A stretch of DNA of 64,000 nt from Moraxellaceae bacterium (GTDB lineage: Bacteria > Pseudomonadota > Gammaproteobacteria > Pseudomonadales > Moraxellaceae), in contig JACKNZ010000005.1 in assembly GCA_024234595.1 (NCBI GenBank), forward strand, positions 62,001 through 126,000, in the 5' to 3' direction. The notes under the pieces are model-generated. The model had not been told where the DNA came from. It saw only the letters and a list, made by a program, of their open reading frames with translations, and made no database searches. The position numbers were made by a program, and so were the translations under genes. Shown here piece after piece: positions 1 through 9,735 of the stretch (position 1 is its first letter; every line of letters begins with the position of its first letter).

Positions 1-1
1 A

Positions 2-274
2 GAAGCCAAACAAGATAAATTACTGCAATTTGCACAGCGAGTTTGGCAAATTAACGAAGGGACGGAGCAACAAAAAATTGCACTTGCCATTGCCAAAACA
101 CGCGAGTTTTTTGAGCGTTTAGGTGTCGATACCTCGCTATCTGCCTACAACATTAGTGCTGAGCATATTGATAATATTATCAATCAACTACAAAACCATA
201 AGATGACAGCCCTAGGCGAAAAACGAGAAGTTAACCTAGATGTGTGCCGCCAAGTTCTAACACAGTGTTTATAA
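2..274 (+). CDS. Iron-containing (YqhD-type) alcohol dehydrogenase, 3' end only
   Basis: The reading frame is open from the window edge to a TAA at 272-274, giving about 90 C-terminal residues. The pattern (RVW, two-residue gap, EG; later REFFERLGV; then LGE followed by LDVCRQVL) resembles the C-terminus of E. coli YqhD, an NADP-dependent aldehyde reductase of the iron-containing dehydrogenase family. The catalytic and metal-binding part lies outside the window, so activity cannot be judged. Family assignment is from remembered similarity. Confidence 0.8.
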   Translation, partial: EAKQDKLLQFAQRVWQINEGTEQQKIALAIAKTREFFERLGVDTSLSAYNISAEHIDNIINQLQNHKMTALGEKREVNLDVCRQVLTQCL

Positions 275-280
275 CAAAAT

Positions 281-452
281 AAACACTTCGACTTCGCTCA
301 CTGTGCTATTTAATTTATAACTTAGTGTCTTAAAATTGGACTTATGCATTTTGCCAAAATTAGCGCGTTTTGTGAGCATAAAACCGTTGTAAACGGTTGT
401 AATGCAAATAAATAAGCGATAACCGCGTAAGTCTTACAAAGTTGAAAACATC
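281..452. repeat. Intergenic repeats before barA: D-type motif plus A-type composite palindrome
   Basis: A half-copy of the TTCGACTTCGCTCA repeat (family D) lies at about 285-300. An inverted copy of the composite palindrome (family A) runs from 338 to 434, with GGACTTATGC at one end and GCGTAAGTC at the other. Its core is a small stem-loop, AACCGTT against AACGGTT. The element ends only 18 bases before the barA start codon, so any barA promoter lies within it or upstream of it. Confidence 0.8.
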
Positions 453-3203
453 ATGATAAAGACAATTAGCCTGCATTCTCGATTATTGATTGCCTGCATG
501 GTTCCTATTTCAATATTGATGATATTGTTTAGTATTTTTGTCATTTTGTTTCGCTTTCAGGATATTGATAGCCTCAAACAAGATACAGCACATACCCTGC
601 TGCAAAAATACAGTGTTGCTATTGCTCAAAGCGAACCAGCACAATGGCAAAATGTGTTAACGGCTGCGCTTAATGAAAAATACATTCACAGCATTGATAT
701 TTTTGATCGCAATGGCCAAAAGCTTCATCATGCAGGACTCAAGGCGACACTTAAAGTTTTAGACCCAGTTAAATTACGCTCTTTGGGCGACAAAGCCAGT
801 TATTTACCCTATAACGATGCTGAGATTTTTTTAAGTCCCATTCAATCCATTGTCACCTCAGACAACAAGCAACGCGCATATTGGTTATCCATTGAGTTAC
901 AGCCCTCCATTTTTACCATTGCCCGTTATGAGTCGATTATTGGTATTAGTATTATTACCTTTGGTTTTATTAGTATTTTAATGTTATGGATTAGCAGTGG
1001 CATTCGTTATTGGCTTAATCCGCTACATCAAATGTTAGAACAGTTGCAAGAAATTAACCCTCAAAACCTAGAAAAACGTTTAGAAAGCAACGCGTTGGGT
1101 GATTTATTATTATTAGAACAACAAATCAACCTATTATTAAATAAAATTTCTGATGAACATCAAGAACTTAAACAGTCAATCCAACTTGCACAAGAAGACT
1201 TAGAAGCCAATATTATTACTATTGAATCGCATAATATTGAGTTACGTTTAGCGCGTAACGCGGCGGTTGAAGGCAATCGGATTAAATCTGCCTTTTTAGC
1301 TAACATTAGCCATGAACTACGTACTCCGCTCAATAGCATCAATGGCTTTACCCAGTTATTATTAAAGATGCAACTCACCGTAAAACAGCGTGATTGGATT
1401 GAAAGCATCGAAAAATCGTCTAATAACCTGTTATCAATTATCAATGATGTATTGGATTTTTCCAAAATTGAAGCAGGCAAGTTTTCTTTACAAATTCACC
1501 CCTTAAACCTCGAAAACATGATATTTGATGTGTTAGAAAGTCTTGCGCCTCAAGCCGAAAACAAAGGTTTGGAACAAGTCGCCTTTATTTATGAAGATGT
1601 ACCCTTGCATATCAAGGGTGATGCTTTACGACTAAAACAAATTCTCACTAATTTAGTCAGTAATGCGATTCGTTTTACCAACAAAGGGGAAATTATTGTT
1701 AGAGTTATGTTAGAAGAAACACGCCACGAACATCATTTTATTAAAATTAGCGTGACCGACACAGGCAAAGGCTTATCTGACAACGAAAAAACGCATTTAT
1801 TTACCGCATTCCAACAAGGTAACCCTACTTTAAGTCGTGAGGCTGGTGGTACAGGTTTGGGATTGGTTATTTCTAAAAGCTTAGTTAAACTTATGGAAGG
1901 TGATATTGGTTTTGATGCTGACAGAACAGAAGGTGCGATGTTTTGGTTTAGATTTAAAGCCGAAATAGATAATCAGTCTACACCCTCACCGTCTATTTTA
2001 TTAACTGATAAAAAGATTTTGGTCTTGGAGTCACACATTAAAAATGCTCAACTATTAAAGTCGGTGCTATTTAATGCCGAGGCTGATGTTAAAATTGTCA
2101 GCAGTTGGGAGGAGTTATACACACAATCACAAGAGTCTTATCAAGTGATTATTCTCGACTCACATGACTTGCAACAAGACTGTTATCATCAACTTCATAG
2201 TTTACGACAACACTTTAGCGGTATGTTGGTATTACTTACAGGATTAAATGATGTTCAGTCACTCTCCGAATCCACATTTAATGATTTAGCAATTTACACA
2301 TTATCAAAACCTATTAGACCGATTCATTTACTTAATTTGTTAGGGCAAGGTTTTTCCACCGCACGTTTTAAGCAAAACTTTATCAGCGTCAGCACTAAAG
2401 CTCTTACTGCAAATTTACATATTTTAGCAGTTGATGACCACCCCTTAAATTTAAAATTGGTTTGCACATTGCTCGAAGATTGTGGAATAAAAGTTAGCTC
2501 TGCCGAAAATGGCTTACAAGCAATACAATCATGCCAGCAACATAAATTTGACTTAATATTTATGGATATTCAAATGCCCCAGATGTCAGGATTAGAGGCA
2601 ACACAACACATTAGAACCCAAGACAATTTAAACAAAAACACCCCTATTGTGGCGTTAACAGCCCATGCTTTGGCTGATGAGCAAGAAAATATGCGCGATT
2701 ATGGCATGAGCGATTATTTGACCAAACCGCTACAAGAGGCGCAATTAATCGATATCATTCAGCGTTGGACAGGGGTTAATTTAAAGGCTGAACATACAGC
2801 AAAATCGTTGTCTTTAAACCAAAATCAAATGCAACCTATTGACTGGCAAGAATGTTTAAAGTTGAGTTTAGGCAAACATGACCTTGCCCGCGATATGATT
2901 AAAATGTTAATTGATGGCATTCCAAATTCAAAAGAAAAACTATACAAATCACTCGAAGAATATAATTTAGCTGCGTTATTAGCACATGCTCACTATTTAC
3001 ATGGCGCAACCCGTTACTGTGGTGTACCTCGCTTGCGCCTATTAACACGCCAGTTAGAAACCACTATCAAAGAATCATTAAAATATAAAACGGATGGTGA
3101 AAATCATACCAAGACTCAAATAACTCAACAAGCCACTGCGGTATTGCAGCAACTTGATGAGTTATATACAGTTGATTTAGAAGCAGTGATGAGTGAGAGT
3201 TGA
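453..3203 (+). CDS. barA: BarA/GacS-type hybrid sensor histidine kinase
   Basis: A tripartite hybrid kinase of 916 residues. There is an N-terminal membrane helix (about 10-32), a periplasmic sensor, a second helix (about 158-180) and a HAMP linker (about 180-235). The HisKA H-box SHELRTPLNS has its histidine near residue 287, and the ATPase N-box is near 393. A degenerate receiver (about 520-640) is followed by a canonical receiver (about 655-775) with MDIQMP and its phospho-Asp near 703, and a C-terminal HPt with HYLHGATRYCGVP (His about 850). This order is that of GacS/BarA, which activates the UvrY/GacA regulator that drives Csr/Rsm small RNAs. No partner regulator lies in the window. The first receiver lacks a clear DD pair. 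The ribosome binding site is poor and a repeat lies directly upstream. Confidence 0.9.
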   Translation: MIKTISLHSRLLIACMVPISILMILFSIFVILFRFQDIDSLKQDTAHTLLQKYSVAIAQSEPAQWQNVLTAALNEKYIHSIDIFDRNGQKLHHAGLKATLKVLDPVKLRSLGDKASYLPYNDAEIFLSPIQSIVTSDNKQRAYWLSIELQPSIFTIARYESIIGISIITFGFISILMLWISSGIRYWLNPLHQMLEQLQEINPQNLEKRLESNALGDLLLLEQQINLLLNKISDEHQELKQSIQLAQEDLEANIITIESHNIELRLARNAAVEGNRIKSAFLANISHELRTPLNSINGFTQLLLKMQLTVKQRDWIESIEKSSNNLLSIINDVLDFSKIEAGKFSLQIHPLNLENMIFDVLESLAPQAENKGLEQVAFIYEDVPLHIKGDALRLKQILTNLVSNAIRFTNKGEIIVRVMLEETRHEHHFIKISVTDTGKGLSDNEKTHLFTAFQQGNPTLSREAGGTGLGLVISKSLVKLMEGDIGFDADRTEGAMFWFRFKAEIDNQSTPSPSILLTDKKILVLESHIKNAQLLKSVLFNAEADVKIVSSWEELYTQSQESYQVIILDSHDLQQDCYHQLHSLRQHFSGMLVLLTGLNDVQSLSESTFNDLAIYTLSKPIRPIHLLNLLGQGFSTARFKQNFISVSTKALTANLHILAVDDHPLNLKLVCTLLEDCGIKVSSAENGLQAIQSCQQHKFDLIFMDIQMPQMSGLEATQHIRTQDNLNKNTPIVALTAHALADEQENMRDYGMSDYLTKPLQEAQLIDIIQRWTGVNLKAEHTAKSLSLNQNQMQPIDWQECLKLSLGKHDLARDMIKMLIDGIPNSKEKLYKSLEEYNLAALLAHAHYLHGATRYCGVPRLRLLTRQLETTIKESLKYKTDGENHTKTQITQQATAVLQQLDELYTVDLEAVMSES

Positions 3204-3239
3204 TTGTTTTTAGCAACAGCACTTTCATCAACCGATAAA

Positions 3240-5447
3240 TTAAACCTCTAATACCTGAATTTTTAAGCCTGCACGTTTTGCTAAGCTCACAAAATTCGGG
3301 AAACTGGTCGCGACATTAGCACAATCTTCAATTTCAATTGTACCTGTTGCGCGTAAAGAGGCAATCGCAAACGACATGGCAATACGATGGTCGCCATGAC
3401 TGATAATTTTGCCACCACCCATTAAGCCACCTTGAATCACCATGCCATCTGGTGTAGGTTTGGCATCAATACCCAAGGTAATCAAACCATCAGCCATCAC
3501 CTGAATACGGTCAGACTCTTTAACACGCAACTCTTCAGCACCTGTTAAAACAGTTGTACCTTCGGCACAAGCTGCGGCAATAAATAAAGCAGGAAATTCA
3601 TCAATCGCTAAAGGTACGTCTGCTTCATCAATATGAATACCTTTTAACTTGGCACTACGCACCCGAATATCGGCAACAGGCTCACCACCGACTTCGCGCT
3701 CATTAAACAAGGTTAAATCGCCACCCATGGCTTTAAGGATGTTAATCACACCAATACGTGTTGGGTTAATACCAACGTGTTCTAAAACAACATCCGCATT
3801 CGGGGCGATACTTGCACCCACCATAAAGAATGCAGCAGAAGAAATATCAGCAGGAACATCAATTTTGGTTGCAGTTAATTTGCCACCGCCTTTAATACGA
3901 ATGGTTGCACCTTCGGTTTTGACATCATAGCCAAAACCACGCAACATACGCTCGCTATGGTCACGGGTTGGTGCTGGCTCGGTGACGACCGTTTCACCCT
4001 CTGCCCATAAGGCCGCTAATAAAATACCTGACTTTACTTGTGCACTCGCCACAGGCATATCGTAGGTCATCGCTTGTAAGGCTTGATTGCCTTTAATACT
4101 CACTGGTGGTGTGCCTTTTTCACCTGTGGTTTGAATCACCGCCCCCATTTGACGCAATGGCTTAGCAATTCGCTCCATAGGACGCTTAGATAAAGAGGGG
4201 TCGCCTGTCATCACCGTATCAAATTTTTGTGCAGCCAAAATACCCGACAACAAACGCATGGATGTGCCAGAGTTGCCACAATAAATGGCATTGGGTGGGG
4301 CTTGCAAACCATGTAAACCTACGCCATGAATTCGCACTTCACCATTTTTTGGCCCTTCAATAACAACGCCCATATCACGGAAAGCTTGTAAAGTAGCTAA
4401 GGCATCTTCACCTTCTAAAAAGCCTGAGACTTCGGTGACACCTTCAGCCAAAGAACCTAACATAATCGAACGATGGGAAATAGATTTATCACCCGCAACA
4501 CGTAAATTACCTTGTAAAGTACCGCCCGCTTCAAGAACAAATTGCAAATTTTTCGTGGTCATAGTCTTTTGGTATGCTGTTCCAGCTAACATGTGAGTAA
4601 AATGATGTCGTGCGGCTTGCGCACGGGTTAAAATGCCTAAAATGGCTTCACTATCTTCGGCTTCTACTGCCGCTTTCAGTTGCTCTACGCCTGAATTAAA
4701 GCTTGTTAATGCATTCAGAATGCTGGCTTTATTGGCTAAAAAAATGTCATGCCACATGGTTGGGTCGCTACCCGCAATACGAGTAAAATCCCTAAAACCG
4801 CCTGCGGCATAACGAAAAATATCTAAATTTTGCGATTCTTTGGCTAAAGCATGTACCAAAGAAAAGGCTAAAAAATGTGGCAAATGACTGGTTTTGGCAA
4901 GCACTTCATCGTGACGCTCAACCGTCATCGTTAACACATCAGCCCCTGCAGCTTGCCACAATTGCTGAATTTGTTGTGTGGCTTGTTTGTCACTATGCGC
5001 CAATGGCGTAATAATCACTTTGTGACCTTTAAATAAATCGACTTTGCCTGCCAAGACTCCACTTTGTTCTGAACCAGCAATCGGATGCGCAGGAATAAAA
5101 TGGCTAGGTACATCGCCAAACACCCGACGTGCTGCATCAACAACATTGCCTTTGGTGCTACCCACATCCGTAATAATGGTTGTAGGACGAACGGCGTGCT
5201 TAATGCTGGCTAAAACCTTTTCAGTGGAACAGACAGGCATTGCCAAAACGACCACATCGGCATTTGCTACGGCTTGAGCGGCATCGGTATAGGCTTCATC
5301 AATAAGGGCAATATCCAACGCTGTTTGTAAGGTACGTTCACTACGGCTGCTGGCGACAATTTTTTTGGCCAAACCTTGTGCCCGAATGACGCGAGCCAAA
5401 CTTGAGCCAATCAGTCCTAAACCAATAAAGGTCACTTGGTTAAACAT
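3240..5447 (-). CDS. tyrA-aroA: Fused prephenate dehydrogenase / EPSP synthase (TyrA-AroA)
   Basis: A single frame of 735 residues carries two enzymes. Residues 1-290 are an NAD(P)-dependent cyclohexadienyl/prephenate dehydrogenase (GLGLIGSS dinucleotide motif). Residues about 300-735 are 3-phosphoshikimate 1-carboxyvinyltransferase, with GDKSISHR, GNSGTSMRLL, RVKESDR and GDHRIAMSF. The fusion joins the penultimate shikimate step to tyrosine synthesis and is known from Pseudomonas and Acinetobacter. The start codon abuts the stop of the upstream DUF2442 gene, implying one transcript with pheA and hisC. The usual downstream cmk and rpsA are missing; the gene converges with barA instead. Confidence 0.95.
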   Translation of the reverse strand: MFNQVTFIGLGLIGSSLARVIRAQGLAKKIVASSRSERTLQTALDIALIDEAYTDAAQAVANADVVVLAMPVCSTEKVLASIKHAVRPTTIITDVGSTKGNVVDAARRVFGDVPSHFIPAHPIAGSEQSGVLAGKVDLFKGHKVIITPLAHSDKQATQQIQQLWQAAGADVLTMTVERHDEVLAKTSHLPHFLAFSLVHALAKESQNLDIFRYAAGGFRDFTRIAGSDPTMWHDIFLANKASILNALTSFNSGVEQLKAAVEAEDSEAILGILTRAQAARHHFTHMLAGTAYQKTMTTKNLQFVLEAGGTLQGNLRVAGDKSISHRSIMLGSLAEGVTEVSGFLEGEDALATLQAFRDMGVVIEGPKNGEVRIHGVGLHGLQAPPNAIYCGNSGTSMRLLSGILAAQKFDTVMTGDPSLSKRPMERIAKPLRQMGAVIQTTGEKGTPPVSIKGNQALQAMTYDMPVASAQVKSGILLAALWAEGETVVTEPAPTRDHSERMLRGFGYDVKTEGATIRIKGGGKLTATKIDVPADISSAAFFMVGASIAPNADVVLEHVGINPTRIGVINILKAMGGDLTLFNEREVGGEPVADIRVRSAKLKGIHIDEADVPLAIDEFPALFIAAACAEGTTVLTGAEELRVKESDRIQVMADGLITLGIDAKPTPDGMVIQGGLMGGGKIISHGDHRIAMSFAIASLRATGTIEIEDCANVATSFPNFVSLAKRAGLKIQVLEV

Positions 5448-5693
5448 TTATGCCGCCTGCTGTTGATGTTGACCTAACAACATACTTTCTATGCTTAATT
5501 GATAGTCTAAGGTTGGCCATTCTATGCCTGTTGCACGACATATAAACACATAATCCATGAGTTGTTTAAAGTTAGCTTCTTGCAATTCTTTATACCAAGA
5601 CATGGGTGTTGAAATGATTCGACCATCTTCTAATTCAACATGTAAATAACGGTCATCAAAATGTACCGATTTACCTTTGACTAAAGTATTCAT
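5448..5693 (-). CDS. DUF2442 family protein
   Basis: A small protein of 82 residues; I chose the ATG at 5693, preceded by GAGAGG, over the longer reading from 5729. It contains the DUF2442 pattern with GRIISTPMSWY and a later WPTLDY. It overlaps the upstream DUF4160 gene by about 23 bases, and its stop immediately precedes the tyrA-aroA start. DUF2442 and DUF4160 genes commonly occur as a pair and have been suggested as toxin-antitoxin-like, but the function is not established. Position inside an amino-acid operon is unusual. Confidence 0.85.
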   Translation of the reverse strand: MNTLVKGKSVHFDDRYLHVELEDGRIISTPMSWYKELQEANFKQLMDYVFICRATGIEWPTLDYQLSIESMLLGQHQQQAA

Positions 5694-5904
5694 CCCATTG
5701 CCTCTCGAATTGTTGACGATGTTTTTCAACTAATAATAGAGCCTGTTTTAAATCTTTTGGCTTCATATAGTTTTGACTCACTTTGAGTGTCGCCAACTCT
5801 ATTTTGACAAAATCATCACCTTTAACAACATGAACGTGTTTAGGCTCATGTTCATTAGCATAAAAGAAAAAACGAAAGCCATCTACTAATAACAAAGTTG
5901 GCAC
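5671..5904 (-). CDS. DUF4160 family protein
   Basis: A 77-residue protein with the DUF4160 signature: FRFFFYANEHEPKHVHV near the N-terminus, with several histidines. It starts with GTG, one base after the hisC stop codon, so translation is probably coupled to hisC. It precedes the DUF2442 gene, its usual partner. No enzymatic function can be inferred; the small size and pairing fit a two-gene module that has entered the aromatic operon. Confidence 0.85.
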   Translation of the reverse strand: MPTLLLVDGFRFFFYANEHEPKHVHVVKGDDFVKIELATLKVSQNYMKPKDLKQALLLVEKHRQQFERQWDEYFSQR

Positions 5905-5905
5905 G

Positions 5906-7009
5906 TTAAACCGCCAACACTTGTGCTAAAGCCGCCAAAAAGCGGGCATTTTCACTTTCTAAACCAATACTGACCCGCAAATAGTTTGGCAACCCATAGT
6001 TAGCAATCGGTCTAACAATCACCCCTTGTTGTAACAGGGCTTGAAAAACAGGCACACAAGGACGGCCTGTATCAAAGGCAATAAAATTACCTTTTGAGGG
6101 AATAAACCTCAAACCTAAAGCCGTTATACCTTGTTCCAACTGCACCATACCTGCACGATTTAACTCACGGCTTTGCTTAACAAAGCTTTCATCTTGCAAA
6201 GCTGCAGTTGCAGCCGCTAAAGCAAAACTATTCACATTAAATGGTTGGCGAACACGGTTTAAAATATTGGTCACATCAACCGAAGCAATCGCATAACCCA
6301 CACGTAACGATGCTAAACCATAGGCTTTAGAAAAGGTACGACTGACAATTAAATTGGCATATTGCTTAACGTAATCAAAGCCATTAACAAAGCCTGCATC
6401 AGTGACATATTCGACATAGGCTTCGTCTAATACGACTAAAACATGGGCTGGGACTTGTGCCATAAATTGTTCAAATTCGTGACGTTCAAACCATGTACCT
6501 GTTGGGTTGTTTGGATTGGCAATAAACACAACCTTGGAATTTGCTTGAATAGCAGCAGCCATGGCTTCTAAATCATGACCAAAATTTTTAGCAGGCACTT
6601 CAATGCCTACCCCACCCACAGCTTGCACCGCTAAAGGATACACTGCAAAAGCATGTTGGCTATAAACAGCACTTTCACCTTGAGCAATATAGGCTCTGGC
6701 AACTAACTCTAAAATATCATTTGAGCCATTACCCAAGGTAATACAATTTAGCTCAAAACCAAATTTTTGCTGAATGGCTTGTTTTAAGTTAAAACCATTA
6801 CCATCAGGATAGAGTGAAACTTGTTTGAGTTCGGCTTGGATGGCAGCTATCGCCAATGGTGAACAACCTAATGGATTCTCGTTACTAGCTAATTTAATAA
6901 TATCGTCTAAACCTAATTCACGTTTTAACTCATCAATCGGTTTACCAGTTTGATAGGGCGATAATTTTTGTACACCTTGATTGGCTAAAGCAATAAAATC
7001 ACAAGACAT
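5906..7009 (-). CDS. hisC: Histidinol-phosphate / aromatic aminotransferase
   Basis: A 367-residue fold-type I PLP aminotransferase. The PLP lysine lies in SRTFSKAYGLASLRVGYA, and there is NPNNPTGTW upstream and an SNENPLG N-terminal motif. In this operon (pheA upstream, tyrA-aroA downstream) the HisC2-type enzyme is expected to transaminate phenylpyruvate/prephenate or hydroxyphenylpyruvate, and it may also serve histidine synthesis. Substrate preference cannot be read from sequence. Confidence 0.92.
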   Translation of the reverse strand: MSCDFIALANQGVQKLSPYQTGKPIDELKRELGLDDIIKLASNENPLGCSPLAIAAIQAELKQVSLYPDGNGFNLKQAIQQKFGFELNCITLGNGSNDILELVARAYIAQGESAVYSQHAFAVYPLAVQAVGGVGIEVPAKNFGHDLEAMAAAIQANSKVVFIANPNNPTGTWFERHEFEQFMAQVPAHVLVVLDEAYVEYVTDAGFVNGFDYVKQYANLIVSRTFSKAYGLASLRVGYAIASVDVTNILNRVRQPFNVNSFALAAATAALQDESFVKQSRELNRAGMVQLEQGITALGLRFIPSKGNFIAFDTGRPCVPVFQALLQQGVIVRPIANYGLPNYLRVSIGLESENARFLAALAQVLAV

Positions 7010-7076
7010 GGTTTGTTCCTTATTTGGTGGGTCAATGACCCAACCTACAAATACTAGATTTCCAATTTTGTCTATT

Positions 7077-7197
7077 TTCCTGTATTCCGCTACGCTTGAT
7101 ACAGGCTACAAATCGTTTAAAACACCCTTCGACTTCGCTCAGGGAACACTTTAGGTTAGCTGAGCGGAGTCGAAATGGTAGCTGAGCGGGGTCGAAG
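7077..7197. repeat. Repeats between pheA and hisC (families E and D)
   Basis: The gap holds a half-copy of the GTAGCC palindrome family (7077-7109, CCTGTATTCCGCTACGC then GATACAGGCTAC). A D-family element follows (7125-7197), with CTTCGACTTCGCTCAG facing two copies of CTGAGCGG(A/G)GTCGAA. The D element runs right up to the pheA stop codon. It could fold into hairpins in the pheA-hisC transcript. Confidence 0.8.
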
Positions 7198-8328
7198 CTA
7201 CAACACCGCTTTAGGATAAGAACCCAAAACTCTTAGCTCGCGCACGCGACCTCTAATTTCATCTAATACTGCTTTGACTTCTGAGTTTTGTTGATGCCCT
7301 TCAAAATCAATAAAAAACACATACGACCACACATTATGTTGTGCAGGACGGGTTTCGATGCGAGTTAGCGAAATGTTGTGGCGATAAAACGGCTCTAAAA
7401 TGTGATACAACGCCCCTGCCTGATTATGTGCCGAGACAATGAGCGAGGTTTTATCATCACCACTAGGCGCGACTTCTTCGTTACCAATAATCAAAAAACG
7501 CGTGGTATTGCTAGGGTTATCTTCGATATTTTGATGCAACATCGTTAAACCATACAGTTCGGCAGCTGTTTCACCTGCAATGGCTGCTGAATGCCATTCA
7601 TTTTTAACCATGCGAGCGGCTTCGGCATTACTTGATACCGCCACCCGTTCTACGTTGGGAAAATGTGCATCTAACCATTTGCGACATTGCGCTAAGGATT
7701 GTTGATGGGAGTAAATACGCGAAATGTTTTTAACTTGCGTGCCTTCGGACACCAATAAATTTTGATGAATGCGTAGCTCTACTTCGCCTACGATGTGTAA
7801 AGAGGACGCCATAAAACAATCTAAAGTATGGTTGACTACCCCTTCAGATGAGTTTTCGACTGGCACTACCCCATAATTAACGCTATGCGCCGCCACTTCT
7901 CTAAACACCTCATCAATTGTCGCTAAAGGGCGTGTTAAAGCAGCATGACCAAAATGTTTAAGTGCAGCACTGTGAGTAAATGTGCCATTTGGCCCTAAAA
8001 ATGCAATGTTTAAAGGCGACTCCAACGCCAAACAAGCCGACATAATTTCTCTAAATAAACGCGCTACAGACTCGCCACTCAAAGCCTCACGATGGTTAAG
8101 GGCTTGTTGTTGTATAAATTGTGCTTGCCGAGTCATGGCCGTTTGCAATACTTGCGCTTCGCGCTCAGCTCGATAAAAACTTTTGATACTGGCATCTTCG
8201 CGCTTTTTGACTTCGGCCACTTGTTGCGCACAAAAGGCACGCTGATTGATAAGTTGATGAATTTGTTCGTCAATACTGTCTATTTGTTGACGTAGTTCGG
8301 GTAATGTAGGGAGTGTATGTTGTGTCAT
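7198..8328 (-). CDS. pheA: Bifunctional chorismate mutase / prephenate dehydratase (P-protein)
   Basis: 376 residues. An N-terminal AroQ-type chorismate mutase (about 1-95; ELRQQIDSIDEQI start) is followed by prephenate dehydratase (from about 105; AFLGPNGTFTHSAA, with the later TTRFLIIG motif) and a C-terminal ACT domain with ISLTRIETRP for feedback control by phenylalanine. It is the first gene of the aromatic operon here; serC, often upstream in relatives, is absent. The start is the only sensible ATG before the mutase domain. Confidence 0.95.
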   Translation of the reverse strand: MTQHTLPTLPELRQQIDSIDEQIHQLINQRAFCAQQVAEVKKREDASIKSFYRAEREAQVLQTAMTRQAQFIQQQALNHREALSGESVARLFREIMSACLALESPLNIAFLGPNGTFTHSAALKHFGHAALTRPLATIDEVFREVAAHSVNYGVVPVENSSEGVVNHTLDCFMASSLHIVGEVELRIHQNLLVSEGTQVKNISRIYSHQQSLAQCRKWLDAHFPNVERVAVSSNAEAARMVKNEWHSAAIAGETAAELYGLTMLHQNIEDNPSNTTRFLIIGNEEVAPSGDDKTSLIVSAHNQAGALYHILEPFYRHNISLTRIETRPAQHNVWSYVFFIDFEGHQQNSEVKAVLDEIRGRVRELRVLGSYPKAVL

Positions 8329-8410
8329 GGCACAGGCTTTAAAGGCTAAAAATAAAGTCTATTCTACACGGTTAATAGAAATACGTCTAAAGTCTCTCCT
8401 GATATTGCAT

Positions 8411-8440
8411 AAAAATAAAGGCAAACCAAAGTTTGCCTTT
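8411..8440 (-). terminator. Terminator of the nitrate-uptake operon
   Basis: A perfect 10-bp stem (AAAGGCAAAC against GTTTGCCTTT, 4-base loop) is followed on the minus strand by a T-rich run. It lies downstream of the porin gene stop. Confidence 0.85.
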
Positions 8441-8467
8441 AATGCTCTAACTCAAAATAAGTAATGT

Positions 8468-9649
8468 CTAAAACTTATACATCGCTTGCAACCACAGCTT
8501 GTTAACATCGTTAATGCCTACCCCTGCTTTGGCAGCATCGGTATCCCCTTTGTATTGGGCAGCTTTTAACAATAACGATAAGTTTTTGTTAACATTTTTG
8601 GCCACAGAAGCATCAATTTCTGTGCCTAACGCAATGCCATCAACATCGGTTTTAAAGCTATGTGCGGCTAACACAAAATTATAACCTGCATATTTTGCTA
8701 GTAATTTAATGTTAGTATCTTCTAAACCTTTAGCTGGTGTTGCCAAAAATTTGTCTGCCCAACCATTAAAAGCATGCAAAGTTGCCAACGGCGTTTTAAA
8801 CTTCTCACCTAACACTTCTTGTTGCGCTTTAATGGTAAAATCACCCAATTTATAGCCAATTTGCAAATCCATATAGTCAGAATCAGGTACAGCAACAGAC
8901 GTTCCATCGGCATATTTAGATTGTTGCACAAAAGAAGCCTCGTACAAGAAGTCTTTAAATGAGCCATCTAACTTAACACCGATGTCTTGAAAAGAGTCCG
9001 TTTTTGCCACGTCATATTCCACACCATAATAAAAGGCACTGGCATTAATGCCAAAATCACCCATTACTTTGGTATAGCGTACGTTTAACATCGGTGCAGA
9101 AATTGGAATAATTTTTCCTACAATGTTATTGATTTTATTAAGGTAAGCCACCGAAAAAGTGGTACTTGGAATTAACACTTTATTGGTGTAAGTCAGACCA
9201 TCAAAGGTTTGATCATTTTGACGCCAGCCAACATCACCCACAAAACGGGCATTATCAAATACCACTTTTTGACGACCAAACTTTACACCATAAGCCTCAA
9301 TAAATGCCTGATTAACTTGGGTTAGGCTAGGGTCAGCAATCACCGCATAAGCGGTATTACCTGTACCTGTATTGTTGTTGTACTTTTCTTGGCCAAAATT
9401 AGTCACATCTTCAAATTGGATAAAACCTGTAAAGCCTTGATAGTCGCCTGTTTTATAGGCTAAAGTCGTACGCGCTGTTGTCGCAGTCGCCTCTTTTTTA
9501 ACACTATCATCTGCCTTTTCTACACGCAAACGAACATCCATTGTTGATTTTCCACTACCCAGTGCAGTCATTAACTCTTGCATATCGGCGACCGCCAATG
9601 CAGGAAACAAGGTTGCAACACTGATAGATAAAGCAAGTAACTTTTTCAT
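8468..9649 (-). CDS. Outer-membrane porin (alginate-export-like beta-barrel)
   Basis: 393 residues from the ATG at 9649, which has AAAGGTG upstream; the frame extends to 9670 but that start lacks a good ribosome site. It has a signal peptide (MKKLLALSISVATLFPALAVA) and a body of alternating polar/aromatic strands ending in Phe (MYKF), as outer-membrane barrels do. An LRVEKAD-like early strand and RFGRQK-like features (here VKFGRQKVVF) recall the alginate-export porin family. As last gene after nrtD it probably admits nitrate or nitrite across the outer membrane (inference from context). Confidence 0.75.
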   Translation of the reverse strand: MKKLLALSISVATLFPALAVADMQELMTALGSGKSTMDVRLRVEKADDSVKKEATATTARTTLAYKTGDYQGFTGFIQFEDVTNFGQEKYNNNTGTGNTAYAVIADPSLTQVNQAFIEAYGVKFGRQKVVFDNARFVGDVGWRQNDQTFDGLTYTNKVLIPSTTFSVAYLNKINNIVGKIIPISAPMLNVRYTKVMGDFGINASAFYYGVEYDVAKTDSFQDIGVKLDGSFKDFLYEASFVQQSKYADGTSVAVPDSDYMDLQIGYKLGDFTIKAQQEVLGEKFKTPLATLHAFNGWADKFLATPAKGLEDTNIKLLAKYAGYNFVLAAHSFKTDVDGIALGTEIDASVAKNVNKNLSLLLKAAQYKGDTDAAKAGVGINDVNKLWLQAMYKF

Positions 9650-9735
9650 GACAACACACCTTTTTAACAAAATTTAGGCAACAGGACAGCGCAAGGCTCA
9701 AAAGCCTCGTGTGCCTGACATTACAAAGATTATTT

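Noticed and set aside
1160..1480. Antisense open frame inside barA
   Set aside because: It lies opposite a clearly coding domain (HisKA), has no ribosome site and no recognisable motif.
3649..3930. Plus-strand frame inside tyrA-aroA
   Set aside because: Shadow of the AroA coding sequence; composition reflects the opposite strand.
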